This document shows, piece by piece, positions 40,568 through 49,435 of a stretch of 64,000 bases of DNA. Numbering within the stretch: the first letter of the stretch is position 1; the number at the start of each line of letters is the position of its first letter. The notes under the pieces are model-generated. The model did not search any database, had not been told where the DNA came from, and worked only from the letters and a program-made list of their open reading frames with translations. Source of the stretch: an uncultured Clostridia bacterium (lineage in GTDB: Bacteria; Bacillota; Clostridia; Christensenellales; Borkfalkiaceae); the NCBI GenBank assembly GCA_934271255.1, contig CAKQQS010000003.1, positions 95,142-159,141 of the forward strand, read 5' to 3'. A program made the translations under genes and the position numbers.

Positions 40568-41293
40568 ATGTTGTTTGATTTAACGGAATGCGAACAAGCG
40601 ATAGGATATACGTTTAAAGACAAAAACTTGCTTCGTCAATGTTTTACTTTTAAGTCGTACGCCAACGAAAACCACGGCGGAAAAGATAACGAAAGGTTGG
40701 AATATCTCGGCGACGCGATTCTTGGTTTCGTAGTGGCGGAATACCTTTACAAAACGTATTCGTACGACGAAGGCAAACTGACCGAAATGAGAATAAATCT
40801 CGTGTCGAAGACTCCGCTGCAAAACGCCGTAAAAAAATACGGGTACGACTCGTTTATGTTGATAGGGGTCGGCGCGAAAAAGGATTTACACGGCAACGAA
40901 AAACTGTTCAGCAGTTTGTTCGAGTGTATAGTCGCGGGCATATATTTGGACGGCGGTCTCGAACAGGCGAGAAAGTTTATACTTGCCAAACTCGTAACGA
41001 AAAAAGGCGACAAAAAAGCGGAAAACAAAAAGGTTGCCGTAAAAAATCTTGCGACAAAGGACATAAAATCCACGTTGCAGGAATACGTTCAAAAACATAA
41101 ACTCGGATCTATCGAGTATAAAGACGTAAAAAAGAGCGGACCGGATCACGAACCGACTTTTGAAGTGGCGTGTTATATAAACGGTAGCAAAAAGGGTACG
41201 GGAAAAGGACACAGCAAAAAGGAAGCGCAAAGCAATTCGGCGACGACCGCTTTTGCCAAACTTACAAAAAATAACAGCGTAAGGAGTAAGTAA
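40568..41293 (+). CDS. rnc: Ribonuclease III
   Basis: Double-strand RNA endonuclease for rRNA and mRNA processing. 241 residues: RNase III domain with signature NERLEYLGDAILGFVVAEYL near 39-58 (Glu and Asp metal ligands) and a second acidic site around LFECIVAGIYLDGG near 118. Then comes a Lys-rich linker of about 25 residues (KKGDKKAENKKVAVKNLATKD) longer than usual, then a dsRNA-binding domain (STLQEYVQKHKLGSIEYKD ... GHSKKEAQSNSATTAFAKL). The ATG sits 5 bases after plsX with a weak SD. The stop is one base before smc. Confidence 0.95.
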   Translation: MLFDLTECEQAIGYTFKDKNLLRQCFTFKSYANENHGGKDNERLEYLGDAILGFVVAEYLYKTYSYDEGKLTEMRINLVSKTPLQNAVKKYGYDSFMLIGVGAKKDLHGNEKLFSSLFECIVAGIYLDGGLEQARKFILAKLVTKKGDKKAENKKVAVKNLATKDIKSTLQEYVQKHKLGSIEYKDVKKSGPDHEPTFEVACYINGSKKGTGKGHSKKEAQSNSATTAFAKLTKNNSVRSK

Positions 41294-41294
41294 C

Positions 41295-44200
41295 TTGAAC
41301 TTTGAGAAATTAGAATTATTCGGATTTAAATCGTTTGCCGACAAAACGCCCGTAAAGTTTGAAGAAGGCATTACGGGAATAGTCGGACCTAACGGTTGCG
41401 GAAAATCCAACGTTGCCGACGCTATTCGCTGGGTTTTGGGCGAACAAAGCGCGAAAAATCTACGCGGAAGCACCATGCAGGACGTTATTTTTAACGGCAC
41501 GGAAAACAGAAAATCCCTTTCTTATTGCGAAGTTTCGCTTTACTTTAACAATGCGGACAAGCACCTTTTCGACGTTGATTACGACAAAGTAATAATCACT
41601 AGAAAACTTTTCAGAAGCGGCGAAAGCGAATACATGCTCAACAAAGAACCGTGCAGACTCCGCGATATAATCGATTTGCTGCATCAATGCGGCATCGGTA
41701 AAAACGGATATACGGTCATCGGACAGAACAAAGTTACTCAAATAATGAACTCGAAGCCCGAAGACAGGAGAGCGGTTTTTGAAGAAGCGACGGGTATCGC
41801 AAAAAATAAGAGTCAGAAAGCGGAAAGCGAAAAAAGGCTCCAAAGAGTTAAGGAAGAACTTACCCGTTACAACGACCTCATAAGCGAAATAGAAAGCAAT
41901 TTAAGGTCGACGGAAAGAAAGGCTGAAAAGACGAGGGCGTACAATAAACTTGCCGAAGAACTCAAAACGAACGAAATCAACGCGTATATTTACAAAAGGG
42001 ACAGCGTCGACAGCGAAAAGAAAGCGATTAACGACAAAATCGCTCAAATCGTCGTCGACTTGAAACGCGTAAACGAACAACTCGAAGAAATTAAAGACGA
42101 AAACATATCCGCGCTCGTTAAACTGCAAAACAGCGACAACGAACTTTCTAACGCAAACGCAAGGTTTACCGACGTAAACGTAAGCATCGAAGCGAAAAAC
42201 GGCGACATTAAAGTTTTCAAAGAAAGAATAAAGTTTTTAAACGAACAAATAGACAGCGCGAAAAACGAAATATCGCAAAACGATTCGTTTATACGCGAGT
42301 ATGACAAAACGATTGCGTTAAACGTCAGAAGCATAGGCGAAACGGAAAACAAAATTACCGACTGCGAGATAGAAATCGGAAAACTTAACGACAGGCTTTT
42401 GGTACTCGAAGGGGTAATCAGAGAAGGCGACAGCCGTACGGACGAAATAAACCGCAAGGTTTTGGACTCTTTGTCAAACCTTTCGGACATCAATCTGAGC
42501 AAAGGTTCTCTTTCGGGCGAGTTGAACGCGATTATTACCAGAAAACAAGAAGTTGACGAAAGACTCGGCGCGTTGTTTTTAAAGAGAAAAGGGTTGTTTG
42601 ACGAAAAAGAATTGTGCGACAACCAAATCAACGAACTCGACCGCAAGATTTTTGAAACGAAAAACTCGGTAAACGATAAAGAAGACGAAATAAAATCGTT
42701 AAACGAAAGGTCAAGCGAACTCAACAATATAATTTACAACTTAAACTCGAACACTACGGCTTTGGTTACGAGATGCAACATGCTTTCGGGAATTAAAGAC
42801 AACTTCGACGGGTATCAGTACGCCGTTAAAAGATTGATGGCGGACGCTAAACGGGACGCAACTCTTTCAAAAAGAATAAAAGGCGTCGTAGCGTCGTTGA
42901 TTCGTACCGACAAAAAATACGAAATCGCAATAGAAACCGCGCTCGGCGTAGCGGTACAAAACGTAGTTACGGGTACTCCCGAAGACGCGAATTTCTTAAT
43001 AGATTACTTGAAAAAAACGAATAGCGGAAGACTTACTTTCTTGCCCGTATCGTCTATGAAACCGCGCAATGACAACGCAAGTATGTCTTCGGCGTTGAGA
43101 GAAAAAGGCGCGCTCGGCAGAGCTTGCGATCTGGCAAGATACGACGGCGAATACGAGAGAGTTTTCAGCAACTTGCTCGGCAACACGCTCATCGCCGAAA
43201 GCAAGGAAAGCGCGGTATATATCGCTAAAAAATATTCTTTCGGGTTTAAAGTAGTAACGCTCGACGGCGACGTTTTCGCAACGCAAGGCTCGGTTACGGG
43301 CGGTTCGAGAAAAAGCGACTTTAACGGTTTTCTTGCGGGCGACAGGGAACTCGAAGAACTTCAAGACAAAATCAAGAAAGCAAGAGCGGAAATGGACGAC
43401 TTGAAGGCGGAAAGAGACAAAAACATCGCCGATATAAACAAGCAGTCGGACAATTTGACGGAACTCAACGACTTGTATTTGACGTATAAAGAAGATTTGG
43501 TTAAAGTAAGAGAAAGATTGACTTCGGCGGAGAACGCATTGTCCGACGCGGAAAGAGATATCGAAGAATACCAGAATCTTAAAACCAACACGGATAGAAG
43601 ATACAACGAACTCGCCGCAGAACTCGAAAAAGTAACGGGCGGTACGGCTAAAATCTTATCCGAAAAAGACACTGCGTCTTTGGAAGCGGCGGAAAGCAAA
43701 AAGAATGCCGAGTCGGCGAAGAAAGACAAGGACGAAATCATCGAACAAATATCACGTCAAAAAGACGTTTTGTCAGGGCTTAAAGCGGAAAAAGACGGTT
43801 ATTCGATGGAGAACGTAAGGATTTCAAACGAGATAGCAAGACTTAAAAACGACGACAACGTATGCAACAATAATATCGAAAGTTTGAAAGCGGCGATTGA
43901 AAAGACGCAAAAAGAACTTGACGCCGTAGCTATTTCCAAAGAAGACCAAGACCGTCTGGACTCTATTAAGAAAGAAATCGACGAAATCAACGCGAATAAA
44001 GACAGGTTAAACGCAAGAATAAGAGAACTCGAAGAAATGCGTCAAAACCTTATGAACGAGTCTACTAATTTAACAAACAACAAAGCGGCGCAGGAAGTCG
44101 CAATCGAACAAGTCGAATCGGCGGTTAAGTATCTGGAAGGAAAGGTTGCCGAAAACTATATGCTCGATTATAACGGCGCGTTACAATATAAAGTAGAAGA

Positions 44201-44882
44201 TTTTGACGTAAACGCGGGGTTGGAAAGAATACAAGAACTCAACGAAAAGATACGAAATCTAGGCAATATCGACGCGGGCGCAATCGAAGAGTACGAACAA
44301 ATCAACGAAAGATATCAGGAAATGCTTGCTCAGAAACAAGACATCGAAAAAGCGGGCAGCGATTTGAGAGAAGGTATCGACACGCTGCGTCAGGAGATTT
44401 TAAAGACGTTCAACGACGGATTCAAAATTATCAACGAAAACTTTACGAAGATATTCAAAGAGTTGTTCGGCGGCGGTAAAGCGATGCTCGAACTAGACTA
44501 TACTGACTGCGAAGATCCTTTGGAAGCGGGTGTTGAAATCAGAGCCGAACCACCGGGAAAGAAACTGCAAAAAATATCACTTCTTTCGGGCGGCGAGCAG
44601 GCTTTGACGACGATTGCAATATTGTTCGCGATACTGAAATACAAACCGATGCCGTTTTGCGTACTCGACGAAATCGAAGCGGCGCTCGACGACGCGAACG
44701 TCGGCAGGTTTGCTAATTATTTAAAGAAGTTTTCCAAAGAAACGCAATTCATCGTCATTACGCACAGAAAACCGACAATGGAACTTGCCGACTCGTTGTT
44801 CGGCGTAACGATGGAAGAAAAGGGCGTATCTAAAACGGTATCCGTCAAACTCAGCGACGCCGCTAAGTTCGACGTACAATAA
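41295..44882 (+). CDS. smc: Chromosome segregation protein SMC
   Basis: Condensin core ATPase that forms a ring with ScpA and ScpB to organise and segregate the nucleoid. 1195 residues. N-terminal head with Walker A GPNGCGKSNVADAIRWVLGE near 33-50; coiled coil to about 490; hinge about 495-660 (GYQYAVKRLMADAKRD, then AIETALGVAVQNVVT, GSVTGGSRK); returning coiled coil; C-terminal head with signature LLSGGEQALTTIAILFAIL near 1096 and Walker B PFCVLDEIEAALDDANV. A TTG start at 41295 is set by AAGGAG 8 bases upstream and the conserved beginning KLELFGFKSFADKT. It lies between rnc and ftsY, the usual Firmicutes order. Confidence 0.97.
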   Translation: MNFEKLELFGFKSFADKTPVKFEEGITGIVGPNGCGKSNVADAIRWVLGEQSAKNLRGSTMQDVIFNGTENRKSLSYCEVSLYFNNADKHLFDVDYDKVIITRKLFRSGESEYMLNKEPCRLRDIIDLLHQCGIGKNGYTVIGQNKVTQIMNSKPEDRRAVFEEATGIAKNKSQKAESEKRLQRVKEELTRYNDLISEIESNLRSTERKAEKTRAYNKLAEELKTNEINAYIYKRDSVDSEKKAINDKIAQIVVDLKRVNEQLEEIKDENISALVKLQNSDNELSNANARFTDVNVSIEAKNGDIKVFKERIKFLNEQIDSAKNEISQNDSFIREYDKTIALNVRSIGETENKITDCEIEIGKLNDRLLVLEGVIREGDSRTDEINRKVLDSLSNLSDINLSKGSLSGELNAIITRKQEVDERLGALFLKRKGLFDEKELCDNQINELDRKIFETKNSVNDKEDEIKSLNERSSELNNIIYNLNSNTTALVTRCNMLSGIKDNFDGYQYAVKRLMADAKRDATLSKRIKGVVASLIRTDKKYEIAIETALGVAVQNVVTGTPEDANFLIDYLKKTNSGRLTFLPVSSMKPRNDNASMSSALREKGALGRACDLARYDGEYERVFSNLLGNTLIAESKESAVYIAKKYSFGFKVVTLDGDVFATQGSVTGGSRKSDFNGFLAGDRELEELQDKIKKARAEMDDLKAERDKNIADINKQSDNLTELNDLYLTYKEDLVKVRERLTSAENALSDAERDIEEYQNLKTNTDRRYNELAAELEKVTGGTAKILSEKDTASLEAAESKKNAESAKKDKDEIIEQISRQKDVLSGLKAEKDGYSMENVRISNEIARLKNDDNVCNNNIESLKAAIEKTQKELDAVAISKEDQDRLDSIKKEIDEINANKDRLNARIRELEEMRQNLMNESTNLTNNKAAQEVAIEQVESAVKYLEGKVAENYMLDYNGALQYKVEDFDVNAGLERIQELNEKIRNLGNIDAGAIEEYEQINERYQEMLAQKQDIEKAGSDLREGIDTLRQEILKTFNDGFKIINENFTKIFKELFGGGKAMLELDYTDCEDPLEAGVEIRAEPPGKKLQKISLLSGGEQALTTIAILFAILKYKPMPFCVLDEIEAALDDANVGRFANYLKKFSKETQFIVITHRKPTMELADSLFGVTMEEKGVSKTVSVKLSDAAKFDVQ

Positions 44883-44891
44883 GGAGAAATA

Positions 44892-45788
44892 ATGGGCATT
44901 TTCGGAAAATTGAAAAACGCCTTGAAAAAAACGGGCGAAGGGTTAAAAAATAAACTTTCGTCCATTTTTTCGGGACGGAAAATCGACGACGACTTTTACG
45001 ACGATTTGGAAGACGTGTTGATATCGAGCGATATAGGTGTGAACACTTCTATGTCGATAGTCGAAAAACTGCGTAAAGCGGTTAAGGAAAATAAGGTCGC
45101 GGACGAAGACGGCGTAGTCAAACTTTTAAAAGAAGAACTCAAAGAGATTTTAAACGGCGTGGAGCCGTTCAGACTTGAAAAGCCCGCCGTATTGATGGTA
45201 ATAGGCGTAAACGGAGTAGGTAAGACTACGAGCATAGGTAAACTTGCGTCAATGTACTCGTCGAAAGGCAATTCGGTAACGATTGCGGCTGCGGATACGT
45301 TCAGAGCGGCTGCCGCCGACCAACTTGCTGTCTGGGCGGACAGGGCAAACGTAAAAATCGTCAAAAGTTTTGAAGGAGCCGATCCGTCAAGCGTTGTGTT
45401 CGACGCGGTAACGAGCGCGAAAACCAGAAAAACGGACGTTTTAATTATAGATACGGCAGGCAGGCTTCACGTTAAGGAAACCTTGATGGAAGAACTCAAA
45501 AAAATGAACAGAGTAATCGCGAGAGAATACGAAAACGCTCACGTTTACAAACTTATCGCGCTTGACGCGACGACGGGACAAAACGCTTTGAATCAAGTTA
45601 AAGTCTTTAACGAAGCGGTCGGTATCGACGGTATAATTTTAACCAAACTCGACGGTACCGCAAAAGGCGGATTCGTAATCAATTTATGCAACGAACTGCA
45701 CGTCCCCGTAGCCTACGTCGGAACGGGCGAAAGCGTCGAAGACGTCGCGGAGTTTGACGCGGACGAATTCGTCGACGGAATCTTATAA
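44892..45788 (+). CDS. ftsY: Signal recognition particle receptor FtsY
   Basis: Membrane-associated GTPase that docks SRP-ribosome complexes at SecYEG. 298 residues, the short form without a long acidic A domain. N-terminal amphipathic and basic helix (FGKLKNALKKTGEGLKNKL), N domain to about 95, G domain with G1 GVNGVGKTTSIGKLA near 107-121, DTFRAAAADQL, G3 DTAGRLHVKETLM near 188, and TKLDGTAKGG near 250. SD AAGGAG precedes the ATG, 9 bases after smc. Confidence 0.96.
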   Translation: MGIFGKLKNALKKTGEGLKNKLSSIFSGRKIDDDFYDDLEDVLISSDIGVNTSMSIVEKLRKAVKENKVADEDGVVKLLKEELKEILNGVEPFRLEKPAVLMVIGVNGVGKTTSIGKLASMYSSKGNSVTIAAADTFRAAAADQLAVWADRANVKIVKSFEGADPSSVVFDAVTSAKTRKTDVLIIDTAGRLHVKETLMEELKKMNRVIAREYENAHVYKLIALDATTGQNALNQVKVFNEAVGIDGIILTKLDGTAKGGFVINLCNELHVPVAYVGTGESVEDVAEFDADEFVDGIL

Positions 45789-45826
45789 AAATACGGTAAC
45801 ATTTTCGATAAATCTTATTAAAATCC

Positions 45827-45855
45827 TTGACAAGGAAAGATGAATGTAATATAAT
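45827..45855 (+). promoter_or_regulatory. Consensus promoter of the ylxM-ffh operon
   Basis: TTGACA, 17-base spacer, TATAAT: a full consensus match. The predicted start is about 45862. Confidence 0.9.
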
Positions 45856-45890
45856 GGTGTAAAGTTGTTTTGCTTTACACCTTGTTTTTT
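45856..45890 (+). terminator. Terminator hairpin embedded at the ylxM-ffh transcription start
   Basis: GGTGTAAAG (45856-45864) pairs with CTTTACACC (45873-45881), followed by TTGTTTTTT. Because the left arm begins right after the -10 box, RNA initiated at this promoter lacks most of that arm. Only transcripts reading through from ftsY can form the full hairpin. Confidence 0.75.
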
Positions 45891-45900
45891 AGGGGAAAAT

Positions 45901-46185
45901 ATGAAAGATTTGCGCTATTGCGAGTTATATGAATTGTATAAAAATCTTTTGACCGACCTAAGGAAAGAAGTTGCGTACGATTACTATATGTGCGATTTGT
46001 CGTTGGGAGAAATTGCGGAAACAAGGGGAATATCGAGGCAAGGCGTAAACGACTGTTTGAAAAAAACGAGAGAACAGTTAGACGAGTTCGAGAAATCGCT
46101 TGCGTTATGCGAAAAACTTAAAAGAATAAAAAACACGTTTAGCGAAGACGTTGCGTTTTCGGTGACAGAGATAATTAAGGGATAG
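45901..46185 (+). CDS. ylxM: YlxM/p13-like putative SRP-associated helix-turn-helix protein
   Basis: A 94-residue protein found upstream of ffh in many Firmicutes and mycoplasmas. Seen: YELYKNLLTDLRKEVAYDYY, then DLSLGEIAETRGISRQGVND, a sigma-region-4-like helix-turn-helix near 36-60, and a C-terminal coiled helix. YlxM homologues bind SRP components in streptococci. The ATG at 45901 follows AGGGG by 6 bases; the longer open frame starts inside the terminator stem. It is 4 bases before ffh and shares its promoter. Confidence 0.88.
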   Translation: MKDLRYCELYELYKNLLTDLRKEVAYDYYMCDLSLGEIAETRGISRQGVNDCLKKTREQLDEFEKSLALCEKLKRIKNTFSEDVAFSVTEIIKG

Positions 46186-46189
46186 AATA

Positions 46190-47509
46190 GTGGCTCAGGT
46201 ATTTTCAAGTTTAAGCGAAAAACTTAATCATATATTCAGTAAACTCACCAAACGCGGTAAACTTACGGAACTTGAAATCAAAGGCGCGATGAGAGAAGTT
46301 CGAATCGCTCTTCTGGAAGCGGACGTAAACCTTACCGTTGCAAAAGAGTTTATCGCAAAGGTAAGCGAAAAGGCTGTCGGGCAAGACATATTAAAGAGTT
46401 TGACCCCCACGCAACAAGTAATTAAAATCGTCAACGAAGAATTGACGGCTTTAATGGGCGGTACGGTCAGTAAATTAGAAGTGTCGCCTAACCCGCCCAC
46501 CGTAATAATGGCGTGCGGATTGCAGGGCGCGGGCAAAACGACGTTTTGCGGAAAACTTGGTTTGCATTTAAAAAAACAAGGCAAAAAACCTTTGTTAGTC
46601 GCGTGCGACGTGTACAGACCCGCAGCGATAGAACAGTTGCAAATAGTAGGTAAAAACGCGGGTGTGGACGTTTTTGAAAAAGGACAAGGCAACCCCGTTA
46701 AAATAGCAAAAGAAGGGGTGGATTACGGTAAATCGTACGGATACGATACCGTCATCATAGACACGGCGGGCAGGCTTCATATCGACGAAACGTTGATGCA
46801 GGAGTTGGTAGAGATACAAAACGCCGTAAAGCCTACCGAGATACTTTTAACCGTCGACTCCATGACGGGGCAAGACGCGGTGAACGTTGCCAAAAAGTTC
46901 AACGAAACGCTTTCGATAACGGGCGTAGTTCTCACGAAACTCGACGGCGATACGCGTGGCGGCGCGGCTCTTTCCGTTAAAGCGGTTACGGGCAAACCCG
47001 TAAAGTTCTCGTCCGTCGGCGAAAAGTTGGGCGATTTGGAACCCTTTTATCCGGACAGAATGGCGAGTCGCATTCTCGGAATGGGCGACGTCTTGTCGCT
47101 GATAGAGAAAGCGGAAGCGGCGGTAACCCAAGAAGAAGCGAAAAAAATGGAAAAGAAGTTCCGCGAGAACTCTTTTACGTTAGAAGATTACTTGTCGCAA
47201 TTTGAAACGATGAAAAAAATGGGCGGTATGAGAGAAATGCTCTCTATGTTGCCGGGACTCGGAAATAAGTTCGGTAAGATAAGCGACGCCGACATCGACG
47301 AAAAGAAAATCGAAAAAGTAAAAGCGATAATTTTGTCGATGACGCCGAGAGAAAGACGCAATCCCGATATTTTAAACTCGTCGAGAAAAATGCGTATAGC
47401 AAAAGGCAGCGGCACTACCGTTCAGGACGTAAACCAACTGTTGAAACAATACGAACAAACCAAGCAGATGATGAAACAAATGCGCGGCAATAAGATGTTC
47501 AGGTTTTAA
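46190..47509 (+). CDS. ffh: Signal recognition particle protein Ffh (SRP54)
   Basis: GTPase that with 4.5S/scRNA binds signal peptides on the ribosome. 439 residues: N domain, G1 GLQGAGKTTFCGKLG near 107, DVYRPAAIEQL near 139, DTAGRLHIDETLMQEL near 189, TKLDGDTRGGAALS near 246, then the M domain (FTLEDYLSQFETMKKMGGMREMLSMLPG) with the RNA-binding SSRKMRIAKGSGT motif near 400. Start is GTG with AAGGGA upstream. The last codons (KMFRF) and the following 65 or so bases are duplicated in tandem downstream. Confidence 0.96.
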   Translation: MAQVFSSLSEKLNHIFSKLTKRGKLTELEIKGAMREVRIALLEADVNLTVAKEFIAKVSEKAVGQDILKSLTPTQQVIKIVNEELTALMGGTVSKLEVSPNPPTVIMACGLQGAGKTTFCGKLGLHLKKQGKKPLLVACDVYRPAAIEQLQIVGKNAGVDVFEKGQGNPVKIAKEGVDYGKSYGYDTVIIDTAGRLHIDETLMQELVEIQNAVKPTEILLTVDSMTGQDAVNVAKKFNETLSITGVVLTKLDGDTRGGAALSVKAVTGKPVKFSSVGEKLGDLEPFYPDRMASRILGMGDVLSLIEKAEAAVTQEEAKKMEKKFRENSFTLEDYLSQFETMKKMGGMREMLSMLPGLGNKFGKISDADIDEKKIEKVKAIILSMTPRERRNPDILNSSRKMRIAKGSGTTVQDVNQLLKQYEQTKQMMKQMRGNKMFRF

Positions 47510-47650
47510 GTTCAATCGTCAAACGTACACGGGGTGAGAAAACCACGCCGATTGTCGATGAAAGCAAAGAACGAAAAGTTCAGGTTTTAGGAATAATCGT
47601 CAAACGTGCACGGGGTGAAAGATTCTCGCCGATTTTTGATGAAGAAAAAA
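47497..47650 (+). repeat. 81-bp imperfect tandem duplication covering the ffh 3' end
   Basis: Unit 1 begins at GTTCAGGTTTTA (47497) and unit 2 at the same sequence (47578). AATCGTCAAACGT (47514 and 47595) and CACGGGGTGA recur at the same 81-base offset. Unit 2 again encodes KFRF then a stop. Since 81 is a multiple of 3 and no stop lies between, reading through the ffh TAA would add 27 residues ending in the same KFRF. Each unit also has a CGGGGTG / C-CGCCG type imperfect hairpin. Confidence 0.8.
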
Positions 47651-47687
47651 ACAAAAGAAATAAAAATATTTTTAGGAGAATAAAAAA

Positions 47688-47984
47688 ATGGCAGTAAAAA
47701 TCAGACTTACCAGAATGGGTGCGAACAAAGCGCCTTTCTATCGTATCGTAGTTGCGGACAGCAAAGTATCGAGAGACGGCAAATGTATCGACGTAGTAGG
47801 GCATTACAACCCGACGACCAACCCCGTAGACTTGGTTGTAGACGTTGAAAAAGCAAAGAAATGGGTAGCGAACGGCGCTCAACCCACCGAAACCGTTAAA
47901 TCGTTATTAGTACAAGCGGGCGCGATGGAAAAACCGACGAAATTATCCGCGCCGAAAACGAATCCGAAAGGCAAGAAGAAATAA
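47688..47984 (+). CDS. rpsP: Ribosomal protein S16
   Basis: Small-subunit assembly protein. 98 residues beginning VKIRLTRMGANKAPFYRIVV, with ADSKVSRDGKCIDVVGHYNP and the NGAQPTETVKSLL segment. The C-terminus is a short Lys-rich tail. TAGGAG lies 8 bases before the ATG. First of the rpsP-khpA-rimM-trmD cluster typical of bacteria. Confidence 0.97.
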   Translation: MAVKIRLTRMGANKAPFYRIVVADSKVSRDGKCIDVVGHYNPTTNPVDLVVDVEKAKKWVANGAQPTETVKSLLVQAGAMEKPTKLSAPKTNPKGKKK

Positions 47985-47998
47985 GTAGGTGAAACGCT

Positions 47999-48244
47999 AT
48001 GATGGATCTTATTAAGTACGTCGTAGAACAGTTCGCCGAAAAGAAAGACGAAATCGAATATTTAGTCAACGAAACGGACAGCGAAATAGACGTAACGGTA
48101 ATTCTTGCCGATGAAGATATGGGTAAAGTTATCGGCAGACAAGGCAAACTTGCAAAAGCGCTTCGCACGATAGTAAAGACGTGTCAGGGCAAAGATGCAA
48201 AAAAATACAATATCGAAATTAAGGAACGCGGAGAAATTGAATAA
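47999..48244 (+). CDS. khpA: KH-domain RNA-binding protein KhpA
   Basis: An 81-residue protein consisting of one KH domain. The RNA-gripping loop is in VILADEDMGKVIGRQGKLAK (GRQG). KhpA pairs with KhpB/Jag to bind mRNAs and small RNAs and affects cell elongation in streptococci. Two ATGs in tandem (47999, 48002) are possible, with AGGTGA before the first. Its stop is inside a terminator hairpin. Confidence 0.92.
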   Translation: MMDLIKYVVEQFAEKKDEIEYLVNETDSEIDVTVILADEDMGKVIGRQGKLAKALRTIVKTCQGKDAKKYNIEIKERGEIE

Positions 48245-48257
48245 TTTCTCCGTTTTT
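48229..48257 (+). terminator. Terminator or attenuator between khpA and rimM
   Basis: CGGAGAAATT / AATTTCTCCG with loop GAAT, then TTTTT. It spans the khpA stop. rimM starts 6 bases later, so partial termination within the operon is likely. Confidence 0.75.
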
Positions 48258-48262
48258 ACGCT

Positions 48263-48766
48263 ATGAAAGAATATTTGACGGTTGCAACCGTAATAAAACC
48301 GCAAGGAATAAAAGGCGAACTGAAAGTTTACCCTATGGTTGACGACGAAAACAGTTTAAAAAAATTAAAAAGCGTAATAATCGCAGGGGTAACGTACGAC
48401 GCGATTTCGTGGCGAATAAACGTCGGCGGTTGTTTTTTGACGATTAAAGAAATTAACGACAGAAACAAGGCGGAAACCTTACGTAACGCCGAAATTACGG
48501 TAAAAAGAGAAGATTTGGTTTTACCCGACGACAGAATGTATATAGCGGACATTATCGGACTTATCGTAAAGACGGACGACGGCAAAACCGTCGGTACGTT
48601 GAAGGACGTTTTAAAGGCTAAAACGGACGTTTTCGTCGTGGAAACGACTGACGGCGAGTTGATGTTCCCGTCGGTAAAAGGACTTATCAAAGACGTAGAT
48701 TATAACGGCGGAGCTATTACGCTCGACGCCGAACGGTTTAAGGAGATTTCTACTTATGCGGATTGA
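48263..48766 (+). CDS. rimM: Ribosome maturation factor RimM
   Basis: Assists 30S head assembly by binding S19. 167 residues: N-terminal RimM barrel (VATVIKPQGIKGELKVYPMV) and a C-terminal PRC-barrel (DRMYIADIIGLIVKTDDGKTVGTLKDV ... LMFPSVKGLIKDVDY). There is no strong SD because the upstream terminator occupies the site. It overlaps trmD by 11 bases. Confidence 0.93.
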   Translation: MKEYLTVATVIKPQGIKGELKVYPMVDDENSLKKLKSVIIAGVTYDAISWRINVGGCFLTIKEINDRNKAETLRNAEITVKREDLVLPDDRMYIADIIGLIVKTDDGKTVGTLKDVLKAKTDVFVVETTDGELMFPSVKGLIKDVDYNGGAITLDAERFKEISTYAD

Positions 48767-49433
48767 TATTTTAACGCTTTTTCCCGAGATTTTCACACCG
48801 TTGAGAGAAAGTATAATCGGCAGAGCGGTCAATTCGGGTAAGTTGGAAATAAACGTTTATAACATAAGAGATTATTCGAAAGACAAACACAAAAAATGCG
48901 ACGACGCGCCATACGGCGGCGGGGCGGGAATGGTTATGATGCCCGAACCTATCGCCGACTGTATAGAAAGCGTAGATCCGAACCACGAAGCGTTCAGATT
49001 ATATACTTCTCCCAAAGGCGTTAGGTTTAATCAGACGCAAGTCGCGGGGCTTATAGAAAAGGGCAGACTTCTTATTTTGTGCGGACATTACGAAGGGGTT
49101 GACCAGCGAGTTATAGATTTGTATTTCGACGGCGAAATATCGATAGGCGATTACGTGCTGACGGGCGGAGAATTGCCCGCAATGGTAATAACCGACTGCG
49201 TAAGTCGTTACGTCGACGGAGTTATCAACAGCGAATCGCTTACGCAAGAAAGTTTTACAAATAATCTGCTCGAATATCCGCAATATACACGGCCGAGAAT
49301 CTTTAAAGGGATGGAAGTCCCCGAAGTTTTAATCGGCGGTAATCACGGCGAAGTAGACAAATGGCGACTTGCCGAAGCGATAAAAATAACCAAGGAAAGA
49401 AGGCCGGACATTTTAGCGGAAGACAAGGAGTAA
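48756..49433 (+). CDS. trmD: tRNA (guanine-37 N1)-methyltransferase TrmD
   Basis: SPOUT methyltransferase making m1G37, which prevents +1 frameshifts. 225 residues: DILTLFPEIFTPLRESIIGR at the start, DDAPYGGGAGMVMMPEPI near 50, LLILCGHYEGVDQRVIDLYF near 105, and the knot EISIGDYVLTGGELPAMVIT near 128. The C-terminal domain begins YTRPRIFKGMEVPEVLIGGN. AAGGAG lies within the end of rimM. Confidence 0.97.
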   Translation: MRIDILTLFPEIFTPLRESIIGRAVNSGKLEINVYNIRDYSKDKHKKCDDAPYGGGAGMVMMPEPIADCIESVDPNHEAFRLYTSPKGVRFNQTQVAGLIEKGRLLILCGHYEGVDQRVIDLYFDGEISIGDYVLTGGELPAMVITDCVSRYVDGVINSESLTQESFTNNLLEYPQYTRPRIFKGMEVPEVLIGGNHGEVDKWRLAEAIKITKERRPDILAEDKE

Positions 49434-49435
49434 TC

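Noticed and set aside
45865..45900. Longer ylxM start at 45865
   Set aside because: It lies in the terminator hairpin, and the family start with AGGGG fits the ATG at 45901.
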